Translations under genes and position numbers: made by a program | NCBI RefSeq assembly: GCF_005889725.1 | Contig: NZ_VCKX01000014.1 | Location: 1 to 64,000, forward strand | Direction: 5' to 3' | DNA: 64,000 nucleotides | Source: Nonomuraea zeae | GTDB taxonomy: Bacteria > Actinomycetota > Actinomycetes > Streptosporangiales > Streptosporangiaceae | Notes under the pieces: generated by a model | What the model saw: only the letters and a program-made list of their open reading frames with translations | The model's database searches: none | Told to the model about the DNA's origin: nothing | Shown here: positions 36,913 to 46,973 of the stretch, piece after piece | Layout: each line of letters begins with the position of its first letter | How positions within the stretch are numbered: position 1 is the stretch's first letter

Positions 36913-38289
36913 ATGGAGCTCCGGATCCACCGGCGCGCTCTTGTCGGAATTGGCCTCGCCGCAGCGGTAGCCGCGTCGTCGTTGGCCGTGCTCCGCACCG
37001 ACTCCGGCATCGCTTCCTCACACCGTGAGGCCCCGGCCATCTCGGCCGACCCGCAACACGACAACACCGACGTGTACGCGTTCGTCAGCCCGGACAAGGC
37101 CGACACGGTGACCCTGCTGGCGAACTGGATCCCGTTCGAGGAGCCTCAGGGCGGCCCGAACTTCTACCCGTTCGCCACCAAGTCCCGCCACAACATCAAG
37201 ATCGACAACGATGGCGACGCCAAGCCGGACATCACCTACGAGTGGGTGTTCCGCAACGAGGACAAGCGCGGCAACGACACGTTCCTGTACAACAAGGCGC
37301 CCGTCACCTCGCTGAACGACCCCGACCTGCTCTTCCGCCAGCGCTACACGCTCAAGCGCATCACGCCGAGCGGCTCCACGACGCTGATCTCGGACGGCAT
37401 CGTCGCGCCGAGCAACGTCGGCCCCGCCTCGATGCCGAACTACGGCACGTTGCGCGCCCAGTCCATCAGGAACCTGCCGGACGGCGGCAAGACGTTCGCC
37501 GGGCAGGCGGACGAGGCGTTCTTCCTCGACCTGCGCGTGTTCGACTGCCTGTACGGCTGTGACCTGTCCGAGGTCGGCCAGGACACCACCAAGGGCTACA
37601 ACGTCAACACGATCGCGTTGCAGGTGCCCGCTTCGGACCTGGCCATCAAGGGCGACGCGAAGAACAACCCCGTGATCGGCGTCTGGTCCACCACGGACAA
37701 GTTCAACGGCGAGAAGTTCGTCCAGGTCTCGCGGCTGGGCAACCCCCTGGTCAACGAGGTCGTGGCTCCCGCCGGGCTCAAGGACGCGTTCAACGCCCTG
37801 CCTCCGGAGAAGGACGCCGATGTGGACGCTCTGGTCAAGCGGGTCACCGACCCCGAGCTGGCCAGGCTGCTGCAGTCCTCCTACGGCATCAAGGCGCCCG
37901 CCACCCCGCGCAACGACCTGGTCGAGATCTTCCTGACCGGCATCGCCAAGGCCAACGGCCCGATCAAGGCCGACCTGAACTCGCAGAGCCTCAACAAGGA
38001 CGCGGCCAAGCTGCGCCCCTCCGAGATGCTGCGGCTCAACATGTCGATCCCGCCCACGAAGGACCCGAACCGGCTGGGCGTGCTGGGCGGTGACCTCCAG
38101 GGGTTCCCGAACGGCCGCCGGCTCTCCGACGACGTCGTGGACATCGAGCTGCAGGCCGTGGCGGGCGCCGCCCAGTCCGGCAAGCTCGTGCCGGGGCTGA
38201 CGGACAAGGTGGACAGGAACGACCGGCCCTTCCTGCAGTCGTTCCCGTACATCCCGCTCCCCAGCAACGTCGCGGTGAACAGGCGATAG
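36913..38289 (+). CDS. Secreted DUF4331 family protein
   Basis: A 458-residue exported protein of unknown function. It has a signal sequence (basic RIHRRALVGIGLAAAVAASSLAVL) and then the family hallmark SSHREAPAIS and DNTDVYAFVSPD near residues 35-60. Later conserved parts are WIPFEEPQGGPNFYPF, the aromatic/acid-rich GQADEAFFLDLRVFD with two Cys (DCLYGCD), NTIALQVPASDL, GVWSTTDK, and RNDLVEIFLTGI. ATG 36913 follows AAAGGA. It is first in a group with a TPR protein and a NicO-type membrane protein. Its acidic, signal-bearing nature would suit extracytoplasmic ion or ligand handling; that is inference. Confidence 0.9.
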   Translation: MELRIHRRALVGIGLAAAVAASSLAVLRTDSGIASSHREAPAISADPQHDNTDVYAFVSPDKADTVTLLANWIPFEEPQGGPNFYPFATKSRHNIKIDNDGDAKPDITYEWVFRNEDKRGNDTFLYNKAPVTSLNDPDLLFRQRYTLKRITPSGSTTLISDGIVAPSNVGPASMPNYGTLRAQSIRNLPDGGKTFAGQADEAFFLDLRVFDCLYGCDLSEVGQDTTKGYNVNTIALQVPASDLAIKGDAKNNPVIGVWSTTDKFNGEKFVQVSRLGNPLVNEVVAPAGLKDAFNALPPEKDADVDALVKRVTDPELARLLQSSYGIKAPATPRNDLVEIFLTGIAKANGPIKADLNSQSLNKDAAKLRPSEMLRLNMSIPPTKDPNRLGVLGGDLQGFPNGRRLSDDVVDIELQAVAGAAQSGKLVPGLTDKVDRNDRPFLQSFPYIPLPSNVAVNRR

Positions 38290-38295
38290 CGACCT

Positions 38296-38414
38296 GACCG
38301 GCCTGCTCCCTCTCCAAGCAGGCCGGTCCTTCCGGCGGCAGACTCCCGTCTCCCATCGTCTGCCGCCATAGAGAGGGCCGGCCGGCCGTGTTCCCCGTCA
38401 CGGTCGGCCGGCCC
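38296..38414 (+). other. Three consecutive strong hairpins between the DUF4331 and TPR genes
   Basis: Stem 1: GACCGGCCTGCT (38296-38307) with AGCAGGCCGGTC (38317-38328), 12 bp. Stem 2: GGCGGCAGAC (38334-38343) with GTCTGCCGCC (38358-38367), 10 bp. Stem 3: GGGCCGGCCGGCCG (38375-38388) with CGGTCGGCCGGCCC (38401-38414), 14 positions with one G-T pair. No T runs follow, so partial termination or 3' stabilisation of the DUF4331 message is likely. Confidence 0.8.
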
Positions 38415-38439
38415 CGTACCCAGCTCTGGAGCATTGGAC

Positions 38440-39635
38440 ATGCGCGCCTTCGCGATAATCGCCGGACTTGCCCTCTTGGGGGCCATGGCCTTCACGATCT
38501 TCTCCTTCTCCGCCGCGCCCGCGCCGGAGCCGGTGGCGGACCGGCCTGCCGCCGAGACGCTGCAGGCGCGGCTCAAGCGCCTGCCCGCCGACTACCGCGG
38601 CTGGGCCCAGCTCGCCTCCCAGTACGTCGACCAGGCCAGGATCACCGGCGACCCGTCGTACTACACCAAGGCGGAGGGCGCGCTGGCCACCGGCGCCAAG
38701 CTCGCGCCGCGCGACGACACCGTCCTCGCCGGCCAGGCGGCGCTGGCCGCGGGCCGCCACGAGTTCTCCACCGCGGTCCGGCTGGCCGAGCAGGCCATCG
38801 CCGTCAACCCGTACGGCACTCCCGCCTACGGCGTGCTGGCCGACGCGAAGACACAGCTCGGGGATCTGCGCGGCGCCCAGCAGGCCGTGGACAAGATGCT
38901 GGGCCTGCGCCCCGGAGTGCCGGCCTTCGCCCGCGCCTCGTACGCGGCCGAGCTGCGCGGCGACACGGACGGCGCCCGCCGCTACCTCGAACTCGCCCAC
39001 AACGACGCCTGGCTGCCCGCCGACCTCGCCTACGCCCGCTACTACCTGGGCGAGCTGGCGCTCCACTCCGGCGACCTGGCCACGGCCGGCGCCTGGTACG
39101 CCAAGGCCCTGCAGGCCTACCCGGCCTACACCCCCGCGCTCGCGGGCCAGGCCAGGACCGCGGCGCTGGGCGGCCGGCTGACCGAGGCGCTCGACGTCTA
39201 CCAGACGGTGGTGGACCGGCTGCCGCTCCCCCAGTACCTCATCGAGCAGGGCGAGACCCGGCTCAAGGCGGGCCAGGCGGCCGACTGGACGCTGCTCAAG
39301 GCGCAGCGCAAGCTGTTCCAGGCCGCGGGCGTGCGCGACGACCTGACGTGGGCCGAGTTCGAGGCCGACCACGGGGATCCGGCGCTGGCCGTGCGGCACG
39401 CCAGGACCGAATACGCCCGCAACCCGAACCTCGTCGCCGCCGACGCCCTGGCCTGGGCCCTGTTCAAGGCCGGTCGGCCGGCCGAGGCGCTGCCGTACGC
39501 GAAGAAGGCCACCGCGACCGGCTGGCAGAACCCGCTGTTGCGCTATCACCGCGCCACGATCGAGCGGGCGCTCGGCCGCTCGGCCCGCGTGGATCCCGGC
39601 TTCGACCCGACGCTGTCCGCACTGGCGAGGTTCTC

Positions 39636-39639
<4 letters not shown>
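38440..39639 (+). CDS. Membrane-anchored tetratricopeptide-repeat protein
   Basis: A 399-residue protein with one N-terminal membrane anchor (FAIIAGLALLGAMAFTIFSF) and then about seven TPR-like helical pairs (YTKAEGALATGAKLAPRD, FSTAVRLAEQAIAVNPYG, AQQAVDKMLGLRPG, GDLATAGAWYAKALQAYPA, LTEALDVYQTVVDRLP, AEALPYAKKATATG). It is probably an extracytoplasmic scaffold for the DUF4331 protein and the NicO-type membrane protein. ATG 38440 has GGAG 9 bases upstream; the in-frame TTG at 38434 is weaker. The stop overlaps the next start in ATGA. Confidence 0.85.
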
Positions 39640-41192
<1,553 letters not shown>

Positions 41193-41207
41193 CGGGCGGC
41201 CACCCCG

Positions 41208-41918
41208 TCAGTCGATGCCGGGCAGGTCGGGATCGTCGTGCTCGGCGTCCCCGTCCTCGACCCTGCGCAGCTTGATGTCCTCCACCCAGGACTGGGCGAA
41301 GAGCCGGATCTCCCTGATCCGCTCCTCGCCCACGCCGTAGTCCTCGAACGCCGCGTCGTCCATCATGTCGACGAACTCCAGCCGCACGAGCAGCTCGTCG
41401 AGCGAGAAGCGCTCGTGGTGCGCGACCGCGAGCTGCTCGAGCTCGCGACAGGAGTATGTGCCCGCCACGGAGGCGACGTCGATGACGTCGCGCACGAGGC
41501 CGCGCTCGTGCAGGGCGCGCATCTTCAGCCCGACCGCGTCGTCCAGGCCGAGCACCTTCACGGGCCCACAGGTGACCGGGCGCTGCCGGAGGGCCTCGCG
41601 CAGCAGGCCGAACCCGCACTTCTCGCCGGTCTCCACGTCCCGCACGACCAGCCGGCCCATCCGCGGCATGAGCTCGACGACCGACGCGGCCAGACCCGCG
41701 GCTCCGCACGCTCCGACGACGCCCTCGGCCACGGACGGCAACGGGATCTCCGCGGCGGTGGCGAACTGGAGGCCCTGGCTGGGCCGGTCGGTGAACCCAT
41801 GGGCCCTGATCGCGTAGCCGCCCGCGAGCACCAGGCCGTAGCCGTCGCAGACCGGCAGCACGGCCTCCAGCACGCGCCCGTGGAAGGGCGGGAGGCGCAT
41901 CAGGCCACTGTGGCTCAC
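41208..41918 (-). CDS. Nucleotidyltransferase-like protein (AbiEii-related), acidic motif lost
   Basis: A 236-residue protein resembling AbiEii/AbiGii-type nucleotidyltransferases: LVLAGGYAIRAHGFTDRPSQGLQFATA near residues 30-55 corresponds to the GG...R.S.DLD core, and VLGLDDAVGLKMRALHERGLVRDVIDVASV to the later Asp/Lys/Arg helix region. The expected DLD reads GLQ, so both catalytic acids are missing and activity is doubtful. GTG 41918 overlaps the upstream membrane gene by 4 bases. No AbiEi-like antitoxin gene is next to it; the partner is a membrane protein. Function unknown. Confidence 0.7.
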   Translation of the reverse strand: MSHSGLMRLPPFHGRVLEAVLPVCDGYGLVLAGGYAIRAHGFTDRPSQGLQFATAAEIPLPSVAEGVVGACGAAGLAASVVELMPRMGRLVVRDVETGEKCGFGLLREALRQRPVTCGPVKVLGLDDAVGLKMRALHERGLVRDVIDVASVAGTYSCRELEQLAVAHHERFSLDELLVRLEFVDMMDDAAFEDYGVGEERIREIRLFAQSWVEDIKLRRVEDGDAEHDDPDLPGID

Positions 41919-42679
41919 GTGTGCCGTCTCCCGCGCCGCGTCGACGGGAGATCGTGCCGCCCCGAGAGGAACTCCTGGAAGGCGATCTTGACCTTGATGA
42001 CCGGCCGCCGCCACCGCTCCTCCCGATGGATGGCCTTGGCCATCTTGCGCGGCGAGCGCCTGGCGAAGAACCAGTGCGCCCACGGCGAGCCCGGCCGCGC
42101 CAGCCGGACCGCGCCGACGAGGAGCATCGGCGGGACGAACAGGCCCGCCATCCCCGTCCAGATCTTCCCCTTGAGCAGCGTGACGACGGCTAAAGCCAGG
42201 TTCGCGACGATCAGCGCGGCCGGGTTGACCAGGGTGCCGTAGTCCCAGGTGAGCGGGCGCAGGCCGATGAGCAGCAGGCCGGTGACGGCGACGGCGATGA
42301 AGACCGCGTCCACCGAGGTGCGGCCCTCCTCCTCCCAGTACACGTCGTGCAGGTGCAGGATCAGCGCGAACTCGTCCAGCACCAGCGCGGAGCCAATGCC
42401 GAAGATGCAGGCCGCGGCGCTCGGGCCGACCTGCGAGGCGGGTGAAGCGGGCGAGACGATGAGGCCGGCGACCCCGCCGACGAGCATCAGCACGACGCCG
42501 AACACGACGTGGTGGATGTGCATCTCGCCCACGTTCAGGTTGCGGAACCAGCCGATCTTCGCCCTGATCAGGCGCACGTTGATGCGCGTGGCGATGAACG
42601 CCACGATGAGCGTGACGAAGTAACAGAACAGCGGCAGCCGTCCCGTGGCGACGATACTTTGCTGGAACCAGTTCCCCAT
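41915..42679 (-). CDS. Conserved integral membrane protein with HIHH and DEF...HLHD motifs
   Basis: A 254-residue protein with about six membrane segments and a basic C-terminus. Polar motifs at membrane edges stand out: MHIHHVVFG (His54, 56, 57), LVLDEFALILHLHDVYWEEEGRTSVD after helix 3. The grouped His, Asp and Glu could bind a metal. I do not recognise a named family with known function. ATG 42679 starts MGNWFQQS. It is transcribed with the nucleotidyltransferase-like gene. Confidence 0.8.
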   Translation of the reverse strand: MGNWFQQSIVATGRLPLFCYFVTLIVAFIATRINVRLIRAKIGWFRNLNVGEMHIHHVVFGVVLMLVGGVAGLIVSPASPASQVGPSAAACIFGIGSALVLDEFALILHLHDVYWEEEGRTSVDAVFIAVAVTGLLLIGLRPLTWDYGTLVNPAALIVANLALAVVTLLKGKIWTGMAGLFVPPMLLVGAVRLARPGSPWAHWFFARRSPRKMAKAIHREERWRRPVIKVKIAFQEFLSGRHDLPSTRRGRRHT

Positions 42680-42748
42680 GACCCTGAAACTGATGGTACG
42701 AGCCCCCTGCCCCTTCTAGGTCACTTGCCGGGACCATCGTCGTCGTAC

Positions 42749-42940
42749 ATGCTCACGATCGTGAGACGGCGGACCGCCGTGGCCGCCGTGGCGCTGATCG
42801 CTTTGGCGACGCTCAGCGCCCTGGTCATCGGCAGCATGGATGCGGGCGCCGGCGTCGATCTGGGCGGCGTCGCCCAGGTGCTGCTCGGCCGACCGCCTGG
42901 CCAGGGACCCGGGCCTGCGCTCGCCACGGTACGGCGATGA
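42749..42940 (+). pseudogene. Orphan N-terminal fragment with one membrane helix
   Basis: A 63-codon frame: MLTIVRRRTAVAAVALIALATLSALVIGSMDAGAGVDLGGVAQVLLGR, then loss of sense. The opening resembles the first helix and loop of FecCD-type siderophore permeases, but the match is weak. Because it leads directly into a decayed NACHT-like remnant, I treat it as part of a gene graveyard, not a working gene. Confidence 0.35.
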
Positions 42941-43414
42941 CGCGCCCGCCCGGCTGGCCCGCGACGGTCCAGGAGGGGGACGCGCGCTCACCGGCGCCGC
43001 CATCATCCTGCCGAAGGCGCTGACCCCGCAGGCCGCCTCCGACTACCTGGACTCCTGCCTGCCGGCCATGTCGTCCCGGCCCTCATCGCCGCCAGGCCGC
43101 CCGCCAAGGGCCCGTTCCGCCCGCGCCGCCGCTGGGCGCCGGAGGACGCGACGCGGTGGCTCGGCACGCTGGCCCGCGACCGGGACATCACCTGGTGGCG
43201 GCTCGCCGGGCGGCCGGGCGACGCGCGAGCTCTGATCGGCGGCGCGGTGCCCGGGGGCGGCCTGGCCGCGCTCGTCGCGGTCGTGCTCGCCTGGCCCGTC
43301 TCGCTGCTGTTCGGGCTCGCCTTCGGCGGCCATCACGCGTGTGCCGTCGGTCCCGTCTACCAGTTTCGCCACGAGCGGCTGCGCCGCCACCTGTCAGGAG
43401 AGGAAACCCCGTAA
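42941..43414 (+). pseudogene. Remnant of a NACHT-type NTPase gene
   Basis: Two frames together look like the C-terminal half of an actinobacterial NACHT NTPase. Frame 1 (to about 43070) reads LTGAAIILPKALTPQAASDYLDSCLP; frame 2 (about 43070-43414) reads RRRWAPEDATRWLGTLARDRDITWWRLAG, a hydrophobic helix pair, then VYQFRHERLRRHLSG before a TAA. The pieces are in the right order, but a frameshift near 43070 and loss of the NTPase core make it a pseudogene. The end overlaps the convergent GntR gene. Recognition rests on motif memory. Confidence 0.55.
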
Positions 43415-44140
43415 GAGGGCGGCAGTCCCTTCCAGGTGCTCGGCCACCGCCCGGCGAGCCGCGTCCGGGTCGCCGGCGAGGATGGCGTCCACGATGGCCT
43501 GGTGCTGCCCGGCGGCGTGGTCCAGGTTGACCTGCAGCATGGGGATGGCGTTCAGCAGGTCGCTGACCCTGGAGCGGGCGTCCGCGCACGTGGTGGCCAG
43601 CAGGGTCGAGCCGGTCAGCTCCGCGATGGACAGGTGGAAGGCCGTGTCGAGCCGGCGGTAGTCCTCGATGGCGGCCTCGTTCAGCTCCGACAGGCGGCGG
43701 ACGAGCACGGCCCGCTTCTCCTCCGTCAGCTCGGAGGCGGCCAGCACCTGCGCCGCCCCGCACTCCACCGCCAGCCGGAAGGTCAGGGCGTCCGACAGCT
43801 CGGCCAGGCCCATCTCCCTGACCGCCTGCCGCAGATCGCCGTCCTCCGGCTGGGGCGGGGCGTAGGTGACGAAGGCGCCGCCGTAGCGGCCACGCCGTAC
43901 GTCGAGGTAGCCCGCCTCGGACAGCGCGCGGATCGCCTCGCGCAGGGTGACCCGGCTGATGCCGAGCCGGACGGCGAGCTCGCGCTCGGGAGGCAGCTTG
44001 TCGCCCGGCGGGACCACGCCCAGCTTGATGGCCTGGAGCAGGCGCTCCACGGTCTCCTCGAAGGCGTTACCCGCCCTGACCGGGCGCAGCACCGTCATCA
44101 AACGCGCCGACTCGTCCAACGTGTCCTCAGGTCTTGACAA
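43394..44140 (-). CDS. GntR family (FadR/FCD) transcriptional regulator
   Basis: A 248-residue regulator: winged helix FEETVERLLQAIKLGVVPPGDKLPPERELAVRLGISRVTLREAIRALSEAGYLDVRRGRYGGAFV (residues 27-92) and a C-terminal FCD helical domain with ligand His/Asp positions (DTAFHLSIAELTG, HQAIVDAILAGD). It is divergent from the gamma-glutamyl-amine operon and probably controls it, in line with such operons in Streptomyces. The start is TTG 44140 or ATG 44098. A palindrome lies 22 bases upstream. Confidence 0.9.
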   Translation of the reverse strand: MSRPEDTLDESARLMTVLRPVRAGNAFEETVERLLQAIKLGVVPPGDKLPPERELAVRLGISRVTLREAIRALSEAGYLDVRRGRYGGAFVTYAPPQPEDGDLRQAVREMGLAELSDALTFRLAVECGAAQVLAASELTEEKRAVLVRRLSELNEAAIEDYRRLDTAFHLSIAELTGSTLLATTCADARSRVSDLLNAIPMLQVNLDHAAGQHQAIVDAILAGDPDAARRAVAEHLEGTAALLRGFLS

Positions 44141-44162
44141 GCGATCCCGCCATGCACATCAA

Positions 44163-44175
44163 TGGTCTGAGACTA
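44163..44175. promoter_or_regulatory. Candidate GntR operator
   Basis: TGGTCT-g-AGACTA is an odd-length inverted repeat (one mismatch) between the divergent starts at 44140 and 44223. It resembles the TGGTnnnACCA-type sites of FadR-subfamily GntR regulators. Confidence 0.6.
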
Positions 44176-44222
44176 GCCCAATTAACGGGAAAGCGCGTCA
44201 GGCCAGATCGGAGCGACGTAGC

Positions 44223-45593
44223 GTGAGCCAGTCACCGGGCACCGGATTCCTTTCTGTCGGCGACCTGTACGACGAGGTGACGGCCGGGCGGATCGACACC
44301 GTGCTCCTCGCGATCGCCGACATGCAGGGCAGGTTGCAGGGCAAGCGGCTGTCCGCGCGCTATTTTCTGGACGAGGTGCTGGAGCACGGCTCGGAGGGCT
44401 GCAACTACCTGCTCGCGGTGGACGTCGACATGAACACCGTGGCCGGCTACGCGATGTCGTCCTGGGAGCGGGGCTACGGCGACTTCGTCATGAAGCCGGA
44501 CCTCGCGACGCTGCGCCGGGTGCCGTGGCAGGAGGGGACCGCGATGCTGATGGCGGATCTGGCCTGGGAGGGCGGCGGCGACGTGACCGCCTCGCCCCGC
44601 CAGATCCTGCGCCGGCAGATCGCCCGCCTGCGCGAGCGCGGGCTGGCCGCGTACGTGGGCACCGAGCTGGAGTTCATCGTCTACGAGGACAGCTACGAGG
44701 ACGCCTGGAAGCGCGCCTACCGGGACATCTCACCGGCGAACCTGTACAACGTCGACTACTCGCTCCTAGGCACGGCCCGCGTCGAACCGCTGCTGCGCCG
44801 CATCAGGCGCGGCATGGAGGGCGCCGGGCTCTACGTCGAGTCCGCCAAGGGCGAGTGCAACCTGGGCCAGCACGAGATCGCCTTCCGCTACGACGAGGCG
44901 CTGCGGACCTGCGACCACCACGCCATCTACAAGAACGGCGCCAAGGAGATCGCCGCCCAGGACGGCAGGTCGATCACCTTCATGGCCAAGCCCAACCAGC
45001 GCGAGGGCAACTCCTGCCACGTTCACATCTCGCTGCGCAGCCTCGAAGGCGACCCGGTCATGGCGGGCTCGGAGCCGTACGGGTTGTCCCCGCTCGGCGC
45101 CCGCTTCATCGCCGGTCAGCTCGCCTGCCTGCGCGAGCTGACCCTCCTGTACGCCCCGAACATCAACTCCTACAAGCGCTACGTCCCGGGCAGCTTCGCC
45201 CCCACGGCCGTCAAGTGGGGCGTGGACAACCGCACCTGCTCCCTGCGGCTCGTCGGCCACGGCCTGTCGCTGCGCGTGGAGAACCGGGTGCCGGGCGGCG
45301 ACGTCAACCCGTACCTCGCCGTGTCCGCGCTGATCGCGGCCGGGCTGCACGGCATCGACAACGAGCTGCCGCTGGAGGAGCCCTTCGCGGGCAACGCCTA
45401 CGACTCCGGCGCCGAGACCGTGCCGCACACGCTGCGCGACGCGCTGGCGCTGTTCGAGGGGTCGAAGCTGGCCCGCGAGACGTTCGGCGATGACGTGGTC
45501 GAGCACTACGCGAACAACGCGCGGGTGGAGCTGGCCGCGTTCGACGCGGCGGTGACGGATTGGGAGCTGTTTCGTGGTTTCGAGCGGATGTGA
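44223..45593 (+). CDS. Glutamine synthetase-like gamma-glutamyl-amine synthetase (GlnA3/GlnA4-type)
   Basis: A 456-residue GS-fold ligase. Catalytic parts are ELEFIVY (metal Glu), ESAKGECNLGQHEIAFRYDEAL, GNSCHVHISLR, APNINSYKRYVPGSFAPTAVKWGVDNRTCSLRLV and ENRVPGGDVNPYLAVSALI. The adenylylation-site tyrosine context of true GlnA is not seen. Neighbours are a gamma-glutamyl hydrolase, an aldehyde dehydrogenase and a GntR regulator, so it most likely glutamylates a polyamine or ethanolamine for catabolism, as do Streptomyces GlnA3 and GlnA4. GTG 44223 follows a GGAG site. The amine is undecided. Confidence 0.88.
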   Translation: MSQSPGTGFLSVGDLYDEVTAGRIDTVLLAIADMQGRLQGKRLSARYFLDEVLEHGSEGCNYLLAVDVDMNTVAGYAMSSWERGYGDFVMKPDLATLRRVPWQEGTAMLMADLAWEGGGDVTASPRQILRRQIARLRERGLAAYVGTELEFIVYEDSYEDAWKRAYRDISPANLYNVDYSLLGTARVEPLLRRIRRGMEGAGLYVESAKGECNLGQHEIAFRYDEALRTCDHHAIYKNGAKEIAAQDGRSITFMAKPNQREGNSCHVHISLRSLEGDPVMAGSEPYGLSPLGARFIAGQLACLRELTLLYAPNINSYKRYVPGSFAPTAVKWGVDNRTCSLRLVGHGLSLRVENRVPGGDVNPYLAVSALIAAGLHGIDNELPLEEPFAGNAYDSGAETVPHTLRDALALFEGSKLARETFGDDVVEHYANNARVELAAFDAAVTDWELFRGFERM

Positions 45594-45602
45594 CGGGCAG
45601 GC

Positions 45603-46949
45603 ATGAAGATCATCAACCCCGCGACTGAAGAGGTCCTGGCCGACGTCGAGGCGGTGGACGCGGCCGAGGTCGACCGGGCGGTGGAGCGTGCCAGGGCGGC
45701 CTACGGGAGCTGGCGCGAGGTGTCACCCGGCGACCGGGCGCGGCTGCTGCGGCGCTTCGCCGACCTGGTGGGCGAGCACGGCGCCGAGCTGGCGGGGCTG
45801 GAGCTGGCCAACGCCGGGCATCCGATCGGCAACGCGCGCTGGGAGGCCGGCGCCGTACGTGACGTGCTGCACTTCTACGCCGGAGCCCCTGAGCGCAACC
45901 ACGGCAAGCAGATCCCGGTGCCCGGCGGCGTGGACATGACGTTCCAGGAGCCGCTGGGCGTCGTGGGCGTCATCGTGCCGTGGAACTTCCCCATGCTGAT
46001 CATGTCGTGGGGCGTGGCCCCCGCGCTGGCGGCCGGCAACACGGTGATCGTCAAGCCGGCCGAATGGACTCCGCTGACCGCGCTGAGGCTGGCCGAGCTG
46101 GCCCTGGCGGCGGGCCTCCCCGAGGGGGTGCTCCAGGTGCTGCCTGGGGCAGGGGAGGTCGCGGGAGCCCGCCTGGTGGAGCATCCCGGCGTGGCCAAGA
46201 TCGTGTTCACCGGCTCGACCGAGGTGGGCAAGGAGATCGCGGCCAAGGCCGCGGCGCAGGTGAAGCGGGTCACGCTGGAGCTAGGCGGCAAGTCGGCAAA
46301 TATCGTCTTTGCGGACGCAGATCTCGAAAAAGCGGCCAAAACCGCTCCTTATGCCGTTTTCGACAACGCGGGGCAGGACTGCTGCGCCCGCTCCCGCCTC
46401 CTCGTCCAGGCCGGCGTGTACGACGAGTTCATGGAGCGCCTCGGCGCGGCCGTCCGCGACGTCAAGGTCGGCGACCCGCTCGACGAGAGCACCGAGATGG
46501 GCCCGCTGATCAGCGCCGAACATCTCGACCGCGTACGCGGCTTCGTCGAGGGCACCCCCTACCTGCAAGGGGCCTGCCCCCAGGGCAAGGGCTACTGGTT
46601 CCCGCCGACCGTGCTGACCCCCGCCGTCACCGACCGGGCGTTCACGGAGGAGATCTTCGGCCCGGTGCTGTCGGTGGCGCCGTTCGAGGACGAGGCGGAG
46701 GCCGTACGCATCGCCAACGACACCCCCTACGGCCTGAGCGGCTCCATCTGGACCCGCGACGTCGGGCGGGCGCTGCGCGTGGCCAGGGCGGTCGAGTCCG
46801 GCGCCCTCTCTGTGAACTCCCACTCCTCCGTCCGCTACTGGACCCCGTTCGGCGGCTTCAAGCAGTCCGGACTCGGCAGGGAACTCGGCCCGGACGCCCT
46901 GGCGGCGTTCACCGAGACCAAGAACGTCTTCATTTCCACGGAGTGGTGA
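45603..46949 (+). CDS. NAD(P)-dependent aldehyde dehydrogenase
   Basis: A 448-residue aldehyde dehydrogenase. VPWNFPMLIMSWGVAPALAAGNTVIVKPAEWTPLTA binds cofactor, FTGSTEVGKEI follows, VTLELGGKSANIVFADAD carries the general-base Glu, and DNAGQDCCARSRLLVQ carries the catalytic Cys; EIFGPVLSVAPF closes the active site. It starts 9 bases after the ligase gene, so it should oxidise the gamma-glutamylated aldehyde made by amine oxidation. A betaine aldehyde role for the far-off betA is possible but less supported. Confidence 0.92.
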   Translation: MKIINPATEEVLADVEAVDAAEVDRAVERARAAYGSWREVSPGDRARLLRRFADLVGEHGAELAGLELANAGHPIGNARWEAGAVRDVLHFYAGAPERNHGKQIPVPGGVDMTFQEPLGVVGVIVPWNFPMLIMSWGVAPALAAGNTVIVKPAEWTPLTALRLAELALAAGLPEGVLQVLPGAGEVAGARLVEHPGVAKIVFTGSTEVGKEIAAKAAAQVKRVTLELGGKSANIVFADADLEKAAKTAPYAVFDNAGQDCCARSRLLVQAGVYDEFMERLGAAVRDVKVGDPLDESTEMGPLISAEHLDRVRGFVEGTPYLQGACPQGKGYWFPPTVLTPAVTDRAFTEEIFGPVLSVAPFEDEAEAVRIANDTPYGLSGSIWTRDVGRALRVARAVESGALSVNSHSSVRYWTPFGGFKQSGLGRELGPDALAAFTETKNVFISTEW

Positions 46950-46973
46950 ACGACCCATGAGCAGGGAGTGAAT

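Noticed and set aside
45603-46949. Assignment of the aldehyde dehydrogenase as betaine aldehyde dehydrogenase for betA
   Set aside because: It is 36 kb from betA and within 9 bases of a gamma-glutamyl ligase gene, so the amine pathway is the better context.
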